Assembly (NCBI GenBank): GCA_023410595.1
Contig: JAEYPO010000025.1
Coordinates: forward strand, 88,817 to 152,816
Length of the DNA stretch: 64,000 nt
From: Bacillota bacterium
GTDB taxonomy: Bacteria > Bacillota > Clostridia > Christensenellales > SZUA-584
Reading direction: 5' to 3'
How positions within the stretch are numbered: the stretch's first letter is position 1; each line of letters begins with the position of its first letter. The position numbers were made by a program, and so were the translations under genes. Positions 16,821 through 25,870 of the stretch are shown here, one piece after another. The notes under the pieces were generated by a model. That model searched no databases. It was not told where the DNA came from and saw only the letters and a list, made by a program, of their open reading frames with translations.

Positions 16821-18152
16821 TTATACTTCCAGTCTTCTTGCTTCAAGTTCCTTCAATATCTGCGCGTAGCGCTTTTCGGACAGGTCATAGAACAGCATGA
16901 TAACGGCCATGAGCACAAGCCCAATTGCCGGAGCCCATGAAAGCATCATGTTCATGGCGTCCAGCGCGGAAGCGTTCTGCACGGCGTTCGCGACATACCC
17001 CGACCACTCCAGCCAGTAACCGGGTATTGCCCCTCCCAAAGCGCCGGAAAGCAGCGTCGCGAACGTACCCATAGAGAATATAATGCTTTCGGAGCGCTTG
17101 CCTGTCTTCCATTCCCCGTATTCGACAGTATCGGCCTGCATGGAGAGCGTCATTACCATCATTACGCCTATGCCTACCATGGAGAGCGCGTTGAACGCGA
17201 ACACGAGCCAGCCCTGTACAAAATATATTGCTGCGCTGAACACGGCGCCGAATATGCCGCCTGCAATAACGGTTTTTTTCTTGCCGAATTTTCTGGAGAT
17301 AGGCGGCGTAAGCATCATTGCCGCAACCATCGGGATGAGCCCCACGCCCACAAAGATGGAAACGAGGTCTTTGTTGCCGACGATATAATCGAAATAATAG
17401 ACCCCAATGGTCTGCTTGATGGCAATAGCGATGCCGGAGGTAAGCGTTACGAGCAGCACCAGTATAAGGGGCTTGTTTTTTACCACCAGATTGAGGGAAT
17501 CCCTGAATTTCTCGTTCCGCTTGGGAACCGCCTTTATGCGCTCTTTCGTCTTGACGGCTGCAATTACCGCGCCTCCGGCGCATATCGCGCCGAATATCAG
17601 GGCGGTGAAGAAGAATCCGTTTGAATCGTTGCCGCCGCCCAGCAGCGACACAAGCGGTATTGTTACCACATAGGCGATAAGGGATCCTATTGTGGCCGTT
17701 ATCTTAGGCCAGGATACGATACGTGTCCTCTCGCCAGGGTCGTCCGTCATAGAAGGCGCCATCGCCCAGTACGGTATGTCCATAAAGCTGTAAACAGAGC
17801 TCCATAGCAGATACGTGACGAAAGCGTATACGATTTTGCCTGTCGAATCAAGACCCGGGTTGATGAAGCAAAGAACGGTGGCCACGCCTATGAGCACGCC
17901 GCCGACGAGTATGAACGGACGGTATTTGCCCGATTTCAAACGCGCGCGGTCTATGATAAAGCCAGTAAGCGGATCGTTTACGGCGTCCCATATACGCGCG
18001 GTAAGGAAAAGCGTTGCGACAACGGCGGGCCCTATACCTACGGAGTCTGTTAAAAAGTTCATTAAGTACGTCATCATCAGCCCGTACGCGAAATTCTGCC
18101 CGAACGCTCCCATGCTGTATGCAAATTTCTCAGAGCCAGAGACCTTTTCCAT
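16821..18152 (-). CDS. GPH-family glycoside:cation symporter
   Basis: A 443-residue membrane protein with about twelve transmembrane helices, of the glycoside-pentoside-hexuronide:cation symporter family (MelB/YicJ-like). The N-terminal FLTARIWDAVNDPLTGFIIDR and the downstream KSGKYRPFIL are the family signature; the Asp residues of the first motif contribute to the cation/sugar site. AGGAGG precedes the ATG. Divergent from the PIG-L/GH4/kinase unit and sharing its control region, so it most likely imports the disaccharide those enzymes degrade. Confidence 0.9.
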   Translation of the reverse strand: MEKVSGSEKFAYSMGAFGQNFAYGLMMTYLMNFLTDSVGIGPAVVATLFLTARIWDAVNDPLTGFIIDRARLKSGKYRPFILVGGVLIGVATVLCFINPGLDSTGKIVYAFVTYLLWSSVYSFMDIPYWAMAPSMTDDPGERTRIVSWPKITATIGSLIAYVVTIPLVSLLGGGNDSNGFFFTALIFGAICAGGAVIAAVKTKERIKAVPKRNEKFRDSLNLVVKNKPLILVLLVTLTSGIAIAIKQTIGVYYFDYIVGNKDLVSIFVGVGLIPMVAAMMLTPPISRKFGKKKTVIAGGIFGAVFSAAIYFVQGWLVFAFNALSMVGIGVMMVMTLSMQADTVEYGEWKTGKRSESIIFSMGTFATLLSGALGGAIPGYWLEWSGYVANAVQNASALDAMNMMLSWAPAIGLVLMAVIMLFYDLSEKRYAQILKELEARRLEV

Positions 18153-18198
18153 ATTGCCCCTCCTATAAAAAAATCATTGCAGCCAGACGAGGTAAAAG

Positions 18199-18212
18199 TA
18201 TAACCGGTGTAA
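18199..18212. promoter_or_regulatory. Candidate LacI-type operator in the symporter 5' UTR
   Basis: TATAACCGGTGTAA, an imperfect palindrome centred on CCGG, 24 bases downstream of the minus-strand -10 box. It resembles the stronger site at 18281-18298. Confidence 0.45.
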
Positions 18213-18235
18213 AGTGAATACTAAAATGTGTATAT

Positions 18236-18264
18236 ATTATACGAATAAATAAAGCATAAGTCAA
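18236..18264 (-). promoter_or_regulatory. Promoter of the GPH symporter gene
   Basis: Read on the minus strand: TTGACT (18264-18259), 17-base spacer, TATAAT (18241-18236). The start codon is 84 bases downstream. Confidence 0.75.
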
Positions 18265-18280
18265 CATATATATAATCGTA

Positions 18281-18298
18281 AATTAAACCGGTTAAATT
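18281..18298. promoter_or_regulatory. Likely LacI-family operator overlapping the PIG-L promoter
   Basis: AATTAAACCGGTTAAATT: two 9-base arms with a single mismatch and a central CG, the usual LacI-family layout. Its last two bases overlap the -35 box at 18297. Confidence 0.65.
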
Positions 18299-18325
18299 GA
18301 CACTTTGTATATTATATGATAGTAT
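18297..18325 (+). promoter_or_regulatory. Promoter of the PIG-L/GH4/kinase operon
   Basis: TTGACA, 17-base spacer, TAGTAT. Transcription would start about 25 bases ahead of the chosen ATG at 18358. Confidence 0.75.
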
Positions 18326-18357
18326 TACGGCATAAAATGCTAACGGAGGACGCTTTT

Positions 18358-19110
18358 ATGGATATGCGTGATATACTGCCTTTGCCGGATCTTGAGCGTT
18401 GCAGCAGCCTTCTTTGCATACAGCCGCATCCGGACGACAACGAAGTGGGCGCGGGAGCCACAATAGCAAAGCTTGCGGCGAATGGATGCAAAGTCGCGTA
18501 TCTGACGGTAACGGACGGCTCTATTGGCAGCACGGACGCTTCGGCCAGCCCGGAGGCGACAGCGGCGATACGAAAGAACGAGGCTAAGGCGTCGGCGTCT
18601 TATCTTGGAGTCTCGGAATGTATATTCCTTGATATTCCCGATGGAAGCTACTCCGGCGAAAAGCAGCTGTGCAGGAGTATCGTAAGCGTTATACGCAAGC
18701 TAAAGCCGGAAATTGTATTGGCGCCCGATCCGTTCCTGCCGTACGAAGCGCATCCGGACCACCGCAGAGTTGGCATGGCTGCCGCCGAAGCGTGCCTTTT
18801 CAGCCCGTTCCCCGGCTTCAAGACAGGGGCGGACGAAGACGCAGCAGCCTGGGCCGTAGGCGGCATCGCGTTTCACAGCACGGCATACCCCAATACATTT
18901 ATCGGCGTGGACGCTACGTGGGACATGAAGCTGAAGGCTCTCTCCATGCATGAAAGCCAGTTCTCCAAAGATATGCTCGAGAGGCTCGGCATGTATTTTA
19001 GTTTCAAGGCTGCGCGGTACGCGATGGGACTGTCCTGCGAAAAGGCGGAAGCGTTCAAGGTGTTAAGCGGCGACCATCTGCATATGAATGTCGATACGAT
19101 TAATCTGTAA
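18358..19110 (+). CDS. PIG-L family deacetylase (LmbE-like)
   Basis: A 250-residue zinc-dependent N-deacetylase of N-acetylglucosamine-type substrates. The zinc motif HPDDNEVGAG lies at about residues 23-32, and the third ligand His is in AHPDHRRVG. ATG 18358 is preferred because AACGGAGGA lies 8 bases upstream; in-frame ATGs at 18316 and 18337 lie inside or beside the promoter. First gene of an operon with a GH4 glycosidase and a GlcNAc-kinase-like protein, so the natural substrate may be a free amino disaccharide such as chitobiose, as for bacterial chitobiose deacetylases of this fold. That substrate is inferred. Confidence 0.88.
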   Translation: MDMRDILPLPDLERCSSLLCIQPHPDDNEVGAGATIAKLAANGCKVAYLTVTDGSIGSTDASASPEATAAIRKNEAKASASYLGVSECIFLDIPDGSYSGEKQLCRSIVSVIRKLKPEIVLAPDPFLPYEAHPDHRRVGMAAAEACLFSPFPGFKTGADEDAAAWAVGGIAFHSTAYPNTFIGVDATWDMKLKALSMHESQFSKDMLERLGMYFSFKAARYAMGLSCEKAEAFKVLSGDHLHMNVDTINL

Positions 19111-19122
19111 AGGAAGTGCGTA

Positions 19123-20433
19123 ATGAAACTTACGGTTATAGGCGGCGGCAGCAGCTATACGCCTGAGCTGGCAGACGGCATAATCAAAAACTACACAACG
19201 TTCCCCGTAACGGAGCTTGCGCTTTTGGATATAGAGGAAGGCCGGGAAAAGGCGGAAGTAATTTGCTCGCTTTTAAAGCGTATGTTTAAAAGGGCGGGAC
19301 TGACAATCAACGTAAGTGTTTCGCTCGACAGACGACGCGCGCTGCATGGTACAGACTTCGTTATATCCCAGTTCAGGGTCGGGGGGCTTGCCGCCCGCTC
19401 GAATGACGAAAAGATACCCTTAAAGTACGGCGTCATCGGGCAGGAGACGACGGGGCCGGGCGGGTTTGCGAACGCCCTCCGTACGATCCCCGAAGCGCTC
19501 GGTTTGTGCCGCGACATGCAAGACGTATGCCCCGACGCTTGGCTCATAAACTTTACGAACCCGTCCGGTATAATCACAGAAGCGATAAACTCTCATACGG
19601 ACGTTAAATGCATAGGCCTGTGCAACGTCCCTGTTAACATGGAACGCGAGATATGCAAAGCGCTTAATACGGATAAATCGCGAGTGTGTTGCATGTTTGC
19701 CGGGCTCAATCACTTAAGCTTCATAGGAAAGCTTTTCGTGGACGGACAGGACGTGCTTCTCTCCGAGGGTCTGCCGCGCATAGGGGAAAGCGTCGTCAAA
19801 AACATCGCCGGCCCCGATATACCGGCGGACATCATCGACGCGTTTCACCTTATCCCGTCGCCGTATTTAAGGTACTATTATCTTGAGCGCGACATGCTCG
19901 GCGAAGAAATGGAAAAATACAAGCAGACGGGGAAAACGCGGGCCGACGAGGTGATGGAAACGGAGGCGGTACTATTTGAAAAATACCGCGACGAAGCGCT
20001 GGCTGAAAAGCCGGAGGAGCTCTCGAAGCGCGGAGGCTCGCTGTATTCGGAAGCCGCCGTCGAGCTGATGAACAGCATCTGGAACGACAGAGGGGAAATG
20101 CACGTGGTGAACACGCTAAACTGCGGCGCTGTAACGGACCTGCCGTTTGACGCGGTAGTAGAGACTAACTGCGTTATAGGCAGGCACGGAGCGACTCCGC
20201 TTGTTTACGGGCCGCTTCCGCAGCAGATAAGCGGGCTCGTGCATCATATGAAGGCGTACGAAAGGTTAACAATAGAAGCTGCCGTAAGCGGCGACGCAAA
20301 AAAGGCGGTAACAGCACTTACAAACAACCCGCTCGTGCGCGATGTAAAACTCGCAAAAGCGTTGTTTGAGGATATACTGTCGGCGAATAAGGATTATTTG
20401 GGCGCGTTTATACGGGGGCCCCAAAAAGCCTGA
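19123..20433 (+). CDS. GH4 family 6-phospho-glycosidase
   Basis: A 436-residue NAD+/Mn2+-dependent glycosidase. Visible: N-terminal dinucleotide fold GGGSSYTPEL, INFTNPSGI, LCNVPVNM (metal-binding Cys) and GLNHLSF (metal-binding His). This pattern fits the 6-phospho-beta-glucosidase group, which splits phosphorylated disaccharides by a redox-assisted mechanism. RBS AAAGGAAG; 12 bases after the PIG-L stop. The last residues (RGPQKA) are encoded by a dispersed hairpin repeat rather than by family-conserved sequence. No PTS component is nearby, so the phosphate would have to come from the following kinase. Confidence 0.9.
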   Translation: MKLTVIGGGSSYTPELADGIIKNYTTFPVTELALLDIEEGREKAEVICSLLKRMFKRAGLTINVSVSLDRRRALHGTDFVISQFRVGGLAARSNDEKIPLKYGVIGQETTGPGGFANALRTIPEALGLCRDMQDVCPDAWLINFTNPSGIITEAINSHTDVKCIGLCNVPVNMEREICKALNTDKSRVCCMFAGLNHLSFIGKLFVDGQDVLLSEGLPRIGESVVKNIAGPDIPADIIDAFHLIPSPYLRYYYLERDMLGEEMEKYKQTGKTRADEVMETEAVLFEKYRDEALAEKPEELSKRGGSLYSEAAVELMNSIWNDRGEMHVVNTLNCGAVTDLPFDAVVETNCVIGRHGATPLVYGPLPQQISGLVHHMKAYERLTIEAAVSGDAKKAVTALTNNPLVRDVKLAKALFEDILSANKDYLGAFIRGPQKA

Positions 20434-20446
20434 AGCTTTATGGAGC
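20411..20446 (+). repeat. Dispersed hairpin repeat overlapping the GH4 stop codon
   Basis: 5' flank TACGGGGG, left arm CCCCAAAAAGC, right arm GCTTTATGGAG. Two mismatches. The left half is translated as the final GH4 residues and the stop lies in the loop. Confidence 0.65.
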
Positions 20447-20467
20447 AAAAATGAAAGCTGGTGCGAT

Positions 20468-21400
20468 ATGAAATACATAGCGGGAGTGGACGGAGGCGCG
20501 TCAAAAACGCTTTGCGTCATAGGCGACGAACAGGGACGTATACTTTCTAAGGGGATATCATCCGGCTCGAGCTATCACGTAGTCGGTTTGGACGCAGCAA
20601 AGAATGCCGTTGAAATCGCTATTGGCGACGCATCGGGAGCACTTGGGATAAACAAGGAAGATATAAGCTATACCGTGCTCGGCATGGCGAGCGCCGACCT
20701 TGAGTCCGACTTTGATGCGCTGGGTAAAGCGTTCGGGACCATACTGCCGCCCGGGAGCTTCAAGATACTTAACGACACCTGGATAGGCCTGCGCGCGGGT
20801 ATACCCGATAATTGGGGCGTTGTATCCATATGCGGCACGGGCGGCGCGTGCGCGGGAAGGAACAATGCGGGCGAAGAGGTCAGGCTCTTAAACCTAAGCT
20901 ATGAACTTGGAAACTGCGGCGGCGGCACGGATATCGCGCGCATGGCTCTGCACTACGCGTTCCGTTCCAAAGAAAAGACAGGGACCGCTACCGCGCTTGA
21001 GCGAGAGATACCAAAAGTCATGGGGCGCAAGAGCCTTGACGACTTAATTCAAACAGCGATCACCATGGACGTGAACCCCGAGGACATATACGAGATACCG
21101 GTGCTCGTGGGCGCACTCGCGTGCGAGGGAGACGCAGTCTGCCAAGATATATTCATCCATATCGGCCACGAGATGGGGGAGATAGCGTCGGGCGTAATAA
21201 GGAGGCTGGGCATGGGGGCAGAACGGTTTGCCGTGACGCTCATAGGCAGCGTGTTCAAATCGGATTGTCCGCTGCTGCTTGACGAGTACACGACGACGGT
21301 ACACCGGGCCGCGCCGTTTGCCGATATTTCCGTAGCAAACGAGCCGCCCGCATGCGGTGCTTATTACCTCGCGCTTGAAGAATACGCGCGGTTAACGTAA
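20468..21400 (+). CDS. BadF/BadG/BcrA-type ATPase, N-acetylglucosamine kinase-like
   Basis: A 310-residue ASKHA-fold kinase. The phosphate-1 loop GVDGGASKT is at residues 6-14; other hallmarks are ILNDTW, VVSICGTGGACAG, ELGNCGGGTDIAR and VTLIGSVFKS. Length and motifs agree with cytosolic GlcNAc/glucosamine kinases of this family. The start 20468 gives the canonical N-terminus; an upstream in-frame extension runs through the repeat and GH4 gene. The same operon as PIG-L and GH4, which suggests phosphorylation of an amino sugar or its disaccharide. Confidence 0.88.
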   Translation: MKYIAGVDGGASKTLCVIGDEQGRILSKGISSGSSYHVVGLDAAKNAVEIAIGDASGALGINKEDISYTVLGMASADLESDFDALGKAFGTILPPGSFKILNDTWIGLRAGIPDNWGVVSICGTGGACAGRNNAGEEVRLLNLSYELGNCGGGTDIARMALHYAFRSKEKTGTATALEREIPKVMGRKSLDDLIQTAITMDVNPEDIYEIPVLVGALACEGDAVCQDIFIHIGHEMGEIASGVIRRLGMGAERFAVTLIGSVFKSDCPLLLDEYTTTVHRAAPFADISVANEPPACGAYYLALEEYARLT

Positions 21401-21471
21401 CGTGTCGAAAGTCCAGTTGTTAGCGGCGGCGCGCTCAGCCAAAAAGATATCGGCTATATGAATAGTACTTG

Positions 21472-21507
21472 AATACCCCTTTGCATGGTAACGGAGGGGG
21501 TATTTTT
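21472..21507 (+). terminator. Terminator after the kinase gene
   Basis: ATACCCC pairs with GGGGTAT around a loop that can pair further; T5 follows. Confidence 0.7.
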
Positions 21508-21510
21508 ATC

Positions 21511-21541
21511 ACTCCGGCAAGTCGTGAGGCTTGATGGAGCG
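21511..21541 (+). repeat. Dispersed GNRA-loop hairpin repeat
   Basis: Left arm CTCCGGCAAGTC, loop GTGA, right arm GGCTTGATGGAG. Compared with the 61459 copies, a C-G pair has become T-A on both sides (CCCC/GGGG to CTCC/GGAG), a compensating change. Confidence 0.8.
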
Positions 21542-21932
21542 ATAAAATTAGGTAATGTTTTCTCAAGCATTGTTGGCCTGCATAATATTTTTTGGCACTG
21601 CTGTATCCCGTAAGCCTGCCGCTTCTTGTTTTTATAATGTTTTCGCTTTGCCAGTACATTGTTTGCAGTGTTGTTTCCGGCGTCATACAGAAGCGCATCA
21701 TACAGCTGTTCTATACAGAAAGTGAAGAGGGCTCATCAAGGCCATAACATTTTCGTGCGTTGCAAAAAGGTTTTTTATTATACTATGAAGAATTAATAAA
21801 ATATTGTAAGAAAATCGTAAAAAAGGGCATATAGAATTGGAATAGACAGTGGTACACTATGTATGGGCACAGCTTTATATCACTTTTTCACGTTAACAAA
21901 ACATCAGATTGTCGATTTGGAGGATAACAGGC
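21542..21932. other. Non-coding region upstream of araB
   Basis: About 390 bases of AT-rich DNA. A minus-strand open frame at 21435-21701 runs through the terminator and hairpin repeat and has no recognisable family, so I do not call it a gene. AGTGGTACACT (21848-21858) is a small palindrome sharing the GTGGTA half with the operator before the GntR gene and may be an arabinose control site. No promoter with two good boxes was found. Ribosome site TTGGAGG at 21917-21923. Confidence 0.4.
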
Positions 21933-23525
21933 ATGCGGCAAAACGAAAAATGTATCAACATCAATGAAACATATCTTGGCATTGAATTGGGCTCAACCCG
22001 CATAAAGGCTGTGCTGATTGGCAAGGAGCATAAGCCGGTTGCGTCCGGCAGCCACACATGGGAGAACCGTCTCGAAAACGGCCTGTGGACATACTCCCTT
22101 GAAGATATCTGGGAAGGAATCCGCGGCTGCTACGCAAACCTTGTTAAGGACGTGTATGAAAAATACGGCGTAATGCTAAAGACCGTGGGTGCGTTAGGCA
22201 TATCTGCAATGATGCACGGGTATATGGCATTTGACAGCGACGGCCGGCTGCTTGTGCCTTTCCGCACATGGCGCAATACGAATACGGAGGAGGCTGCCGG
22301 GCTGCTGACTGAAAAGTTCGGTTTCAACATACCGCAGCGCTGGAGCATATCGCACCTGTATCAGGTTATACTGAACGGCGAGAAGCACGTAAGCGAGGTT
22401 GATTATCTTACCACGCTCTCGGGCTATATACACTGGCAGCTTACAGGGGAAAGGGTGCTCGGCGTGGGCGACGCGTCAGGCATGTTCCCTATAGACGATG
22501 CAACAAGACAATATGACGCAAATATGATTGAGCAGTTTGACGCGCTGGTTGCGGACAGAGGTTTCAATTGGAAAGTTTCGGATATATTGCCGAAGGTGCT
22601 GTCCGCCGGTGAAAGCGCCGGGGTACTCACCCGGGAAGGCGCAAAGCTGCTCGACCCGTCAGGCACGCTGCAGGCGGGAATACCGATGTGCCCTCCCGAG
22701 GGCGACGCGGGCACGGGAATGGTCGCGACTAACAGCGTGCGCTCCCGTACAGGTAACGTCAGCGCGGGCACGAGCGTGTTTCTGATGGCGGTGCTCGAAA
22801 AGCCGCTGTCAAAAGTATATCAGGAGATAGACATGGTCACCACGCCGTCCGGAGAACCTGTGGCGATGGTACACTGCAACAACTTCCTCGGAGATATTGA
22901 CGCATGGGTAAGGCTGCTCGGCGACGCCGCCAAGGCGCTGGGAGCCGAATTTGATACGAACAAACTTTACGGCACGCTTTATAGTCTCGCTCTTGAAGGC
23001 GATGCCGACTGCGGCGGCCTTATAAGCTTTAACTACCTCTCCGGCGAACCTATAACACGGCTTGTTACCGGGCGGCCGCTGTTCATGCGCGCGCCGGACT
23101 CAAAGCTCGACCTGCCCAATTTTATGCGGGCTCAGCTTTATTCCGCCTGCGCCACGCTGAAGATAGGCATGGAAATACTGTTTGAGGAACGCGTCAAGCT
23201 CGATTCTATTACCGGCCACGGTGGCTTTTTCAAGGTGCCCGAGGTAGGCCAGCGCGTAATGGCCGCGGCGCTTGGCGCTCCGGTAACAGTTATGGCGACC
23301 GCCAGTGAAGGCGGGCCGTGGGGCATAGCGATACTTGCGGCGTATATGAAGAACAAACAGGGGGAATCGCTTGCCGATTATCTTTCAAACAGTGTGTTCG
23401 GCGGCGCCGAATGCGTGACATTAGAGCCGGGTGAATCCGACAAAGCGGGATATGCAAAGTTTATTGAGCGGTATAAAGCGGACCTTGCCGTTGAACGGAT
23501 TGCGGCTGAGGTATCGAGTGTTTAA
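21933..23525 (+). CDS. araB: FGGY-family carbohydrate kinase, L-ribulokinase
   Basis: A 530-residue sugar kinase. N-terminal phosphate loop [16 protein letters not shown], catalytic-region [14 protein letters not shown]-site motifs [13 protein letters not shown] and [11 protein letters not shown], and C-terminal [21 protein letters not shown] plus [14 protein letters not shown] kinases differ in substrate, but araA and araD follow directly, so L-ribulose phosphorylation is the expected reaction. ATG 21933 is used because TTGGAGG sits 9 bases upstream; a TTG at 21909 is in frame but lacks a ribosome site. Confidence 0.88.
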   Translation: MRQNEKCININETYLGIELGSTRIKAVLIGKEHKPVASGSHTWENRLENGLWTYSLEDIWEGIRGCYANLVKDVYEKYGVMLKTVGALGISAMMHGYMAFDSDGRLLVPFRTWRNTNTEEAAGLLTEKFGFNIPQRWSISHLYQVILNGEKHVSEVDYLTTLSGYIHWQLTGERVLGVGDASGMFPIDDATRQYDANMIEQFDALVADRGFNWKVSDILPKVLSAGESAGVLTREGAKLLDPSGTLQAGIPMCPPEGDAGTGMVATNSVRSRTGNVSAGTSVFLMAVLEKPLSKVYQEIDMVTTPSGEPVAMVHCNNFLGDIDAWVRLLGDAAKALGAEFDTNKLYGTLYSLALEGDADCGGLISFNYLSGEPITRLVTGRPLFMRAPDSKLDLPNFMRAQLYSACATLKIGMEILFEERVKLDSITGHGGFFKVPEVGQRVMAAALGAPVTVMATASEGGPWGIAILAAYMKNKQGESLADYLSNSVFGGAECVTLEPGESDKAGYAKFIERYKADLAVERIAAEVSSV

Positions 23526-23559
23526 ATAGCGCGTCAGCAAAGAATGGAGGGGACGAGCC

Positions 23560-25023
23560 ATGGCATATAAGTTCTGGTTTATAGTCGGAAGTCAGCATCT
23601 GTACGGCCCGGAGGTGCTCAGGGAAGCAGCCGGGCATGCAGAGATGATGGCAAAGGGATTCAACGCTGATAACAGCATACCGTTTGAAATGCTGTTTAAA
23701 GGCGTCGTCACCACGCCTGATGAGATAAAGGACGCCTGCATAGCCGCGAACGGCGATGCGGAGTGCGCAGGCGTTATTACGTGGATGCACACGTTCTCGC
23801 CAAGCAAGATGTGGATAGGGGGGTTAACGGTACTCGATAAGCCGTATCTGCATCTCAATACTCAGTTTAACAGAGATATTCCATTCGATACCATAGACAT
23901 GAATTTTATGAACACAAACCAATCGGCGCACGGCGACAGGGAACATGGTTTCATAACCGCAAGGCTGCGCATGAAGAGGAAGGTCATCTGCGGATTCTGG
24001 GAAGACGAAATGTTCCGAAGCCGCATCGGGGGCTGGATGAGGAGTGCTGTGGGAGCGATGTTCAGCAGGAGCCTTAAGGTAATGCGCCTCGGCGACAACA
24101 TGAGGTATGTCGCCGTTACCGAAGGCGACAAAGTGCAGGCCGAGAAGGACTTAGGATGGAGCGTAAATACGTACGGCGTGGGCGGGCTCGCGGAAAACGT
24201 CGGTGCGGTAACAGAACATGAAATTTCTCAAAAGGTTGATGAATATAAGGCAAAATACGAGTTTAATACGGAAAACACAGATGCCGTCCGGTACCAGGCG
24301 AGGCTTGAGATAGCTATAGAAAACATGCTCGCTGAAGGCGGATTCGGCGCGTATACCGACACGTTTGAGGATCTTTACGGCCTTGAGCAGCTTCCCGGCC
24401 TCGCGTCGCAGAACCTTATGGCCAAAGGATACGGCTTCGGAGCGGAAGGAGACTGGAAGACCGCGGCCTTGGGCTCCATTATGGGTGTGATGTCCCAGGG
24501 GCTTGGCAAGGGCTTTTCGTTCATAGAGGACTATACATACCACTTTGAGCGGGGCAGCGAGGCGGTGCTGGGCGCGCATATGCTGGAGGTATCGCCCGCG
24601 ATCGCGGACGGCAGGCCAAAGATAGAGGTGCAACCGCTCGGCATAGGCGGAAAAGGCGACCCCGCGCGGCTTGTCTTTAAAGGCAAAGAGGGCGGAGCGA
24701 TACTTGCCACTATAGTCGACATGGGCGGGCGGTTCAGGATGATAGCTCATGATATACAGGCAATAAAGCCGATGAAAGACATGCCTAACCTGCCCGTGGC
24801 GAGCGTAATGTGGCGGCCCGCGCCCGATATGATAACGGGCAACGAGGCATGGATACTATGCGGAGGCATGCACCACAGCATGATATCGTATGACCTTACG
24901 GCCGAGCATATGCGTGATTTCGCGGAGATTATGGGCATAGAGTTCATACATATAAACAAGCATACAACTATACCGGAACTGCGAGACATGCTCGCTCTGG
25001 GTGATATAGTCTGGGGAAGATAG
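23560..25023 (+). CDS. araA: L-arabinose isomerase, copy 1
   Basis: A 487-residue isomerase converting L-arabinose to L-ribulose with Mn2+. The family segments KFWFIVGSQHLYG, WMHTFSPSKMW, HLNTQFNRD and NQSAHGDREHG are intact. The metal and catalytic residues lie in GFGAEGDWK (Glu), FIEDYTYH (Glu), LGAHMLEVSP (His) and MHHSM (His). The ribosome site GGAGGGG precedes the start. Second gene of araB-araA-araD. A close paralogue of the same length is at 40877-42340. Confidence 0.96.
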   Translation: MAYKFWFIVGSQHLYGPEVLREAAGHAEMMAKGFNADNSIPFEMLFKGVVTTPDEIKDACIAANGDAECAGVITWMHTFSPSKMWIGGLTVLDKPYLHLNTQFNRDIPFDTIDMNFMNTNQSAHGDREHGFITARLRMKRKVICGFWEDEMFRSRIGGWMRSAVGAMFSRSLKVMRLGDNMRYVAVTEGDKVQAEKDLGWSVNTYGVGGLAENVGAVTEHEISQKVDEYKAKYEFNTENTDAVRYQARLEIAIENMLAEGGFGAYTDTFEDLYGLEQLPGLASQNLMAKGYGFGAEGDWKTAALGSIMGVMSQGLGKGFSFIEDYTYHFERGSEAVLGAHMLEVSPAIADGRPKIEVQPLGIGGKGDPARLVFKGKEGGAILATIVDMGGRFRMIAHDIQAIKPMKDMPNLPVASVMWRPAPDMITGNEAWILCGGMHHSMISYDLTAEHMRDFAEIMGIEFIHINKHTTIPELRDMLALGDIVWGR

Positions 25024-25032
25024 GGTGAAAAT

Positions 25033-25731
25033 ATGCTGGAGAACGTTAAGAAGGAAGTGCTGCGGGCAAACCTTGAACTTGTAAATCGCGGCTTAGTGTT
25101 GTTTACATGGGGCAATGTGAGCGTACTCGACGAGGAAACGGGGCTCGTTGTAATAAAGCCGAGCGGCGTGGCGTATGAAAAAATGACCGAAAAGGACATG
25201 GTAGTGGTCGGCCTAGACGGCAGGGTAGTGGAGGGAACGTATAACCCTTCGTCGGACACGCCCACGCATATAGAGCTTTACAAGGCGTTTTCGGGGGTTC
25301 GCTCGGTTGTGCATACGCACTCGAAGTGGGCGACGAGCTGGGCGCAGGCGAAAAGCAGCATCCCTGCGCTGGGCACGACGCATGCGGATAATTTTTTCGG
25401 GGACATACCCTGCACGAGAGCGTTGACGGACGAGGAAATACGAGGAGAATATGAAAAAAACACCGGGCTTGTCATAGCCGAAACGTTCAGGGAGAAAGCA
25501 ATCGATCCGCTTCAGATGGGGGCGGTTTTGGTAGCCAATCACGGGCCGTTCGCGTGGGGAGCTACCTATGGCAAGGCCTTAGAGAACGCATCTGTTATGG
25601 AATATGCCGCCGAGATGGCGTATATTACGACGCGGCTAAGGCCTGAGGCATCTATGCCGAAAACGCTGCTACAAAAGCACTTTCTGCGTAAGCATGGCAA
25701 GAGCGCTTACTACGGACAGAAGGATTCCTGA
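25033..25731 (+). CDS. araD: L-ribulose-5-phosphate 4-epimerase
   Basis: A 232-residue class II aldolase-fold epimerase giving D-xylulose 5-phosphate. Visible: TWGNVSVLD and KPSGVAY (phosphate binding), the zinc pair in VVHTHSKWATSWAQA, the acid stretch HADNFFGDIPCTR, and the third His in VANHGPFAWG. Length is normal. It lies nine bases after araA and ends the araBAD unit. A repeat hairpin and a terminator follow. Confidence 0.95.
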   Translation: MLENVKKEVLRANLELVNRGLVLFTWGNVSVLDEETGLVVIKPSGVAYEKMTEKDMVVVGLDGRVVEGTYNPSSDTPTHIELYKAFSGVRSVVHTHSKWATSWAQAKSSIPALGTTHADNFFGDIPCTRALTDEEIRGEYEKNTGLVIAETFREKAIDPLQMGAVLVANHGPFAWGATYGKALENASVMEYAAEMAYITTRLRPEASMPKTLLQKHFLRKHGKSAYYGQKDS

Positions 25732-25762
25732 GAGAGGTCGACAAAAGCGGTATAAATAAGCA

Positions 25763-25790
25763 CCCCAAAAAGCTTCACGACTTTTTGGGG
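25763..25790 (-). repeat. Dispersed hairpin repeat in reverse orientation
   Basis: A perfect 10-bp stem CCCCAAAAAG/CTTTTTGGGG. The loop reads CTTCACGA on plus, which is TCGTGAAG on minus, so the family's GTGA loop is on the minus strand here. Confidence 0.75.
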
Positions 25791-25804
25791 ACTCCGATAT
25801 AAAG

Positions 25805-25834
25805 AGCTGTGACGCTTAGGTCTCAGCTTTTTTA
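25805..25834 (+). terminator. Terminator of the araBAD unit
   Basis: AGCTG and CAGCT plus GAC and GTC pair around a 6-base loop with one T-T mismatch; six T follow. Confidence 0.7.
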
Positions 25835-25837
25835 TTG

Positions 25838-25866
25838 TTTACATTTCCGAAATCTTGTAATATAAT
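25838..25866 (+). promoter_or_regulatory. Promoter of the GntR regulator gene
   Basis: TTTACA, 17-base spacer, TATAAT, 62 bases before the start codon. Confidence 0.8.
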
Positions 25867-25870
25867 ACTA

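Noticed and set aside
21435..21701. 88-codon minus-strand frame in the gap before araB
   Set aside because: It runs through a terminator and a hairpin repeat, and its residues there are simply the translated repeat; no family resemblance.
25763..25790. Hairpin after araD as the main operon terminator
   Set aside because: No T run follows; the hairpin at 25805-25834 with six T is the better terminator, and this one fits the repeat family.
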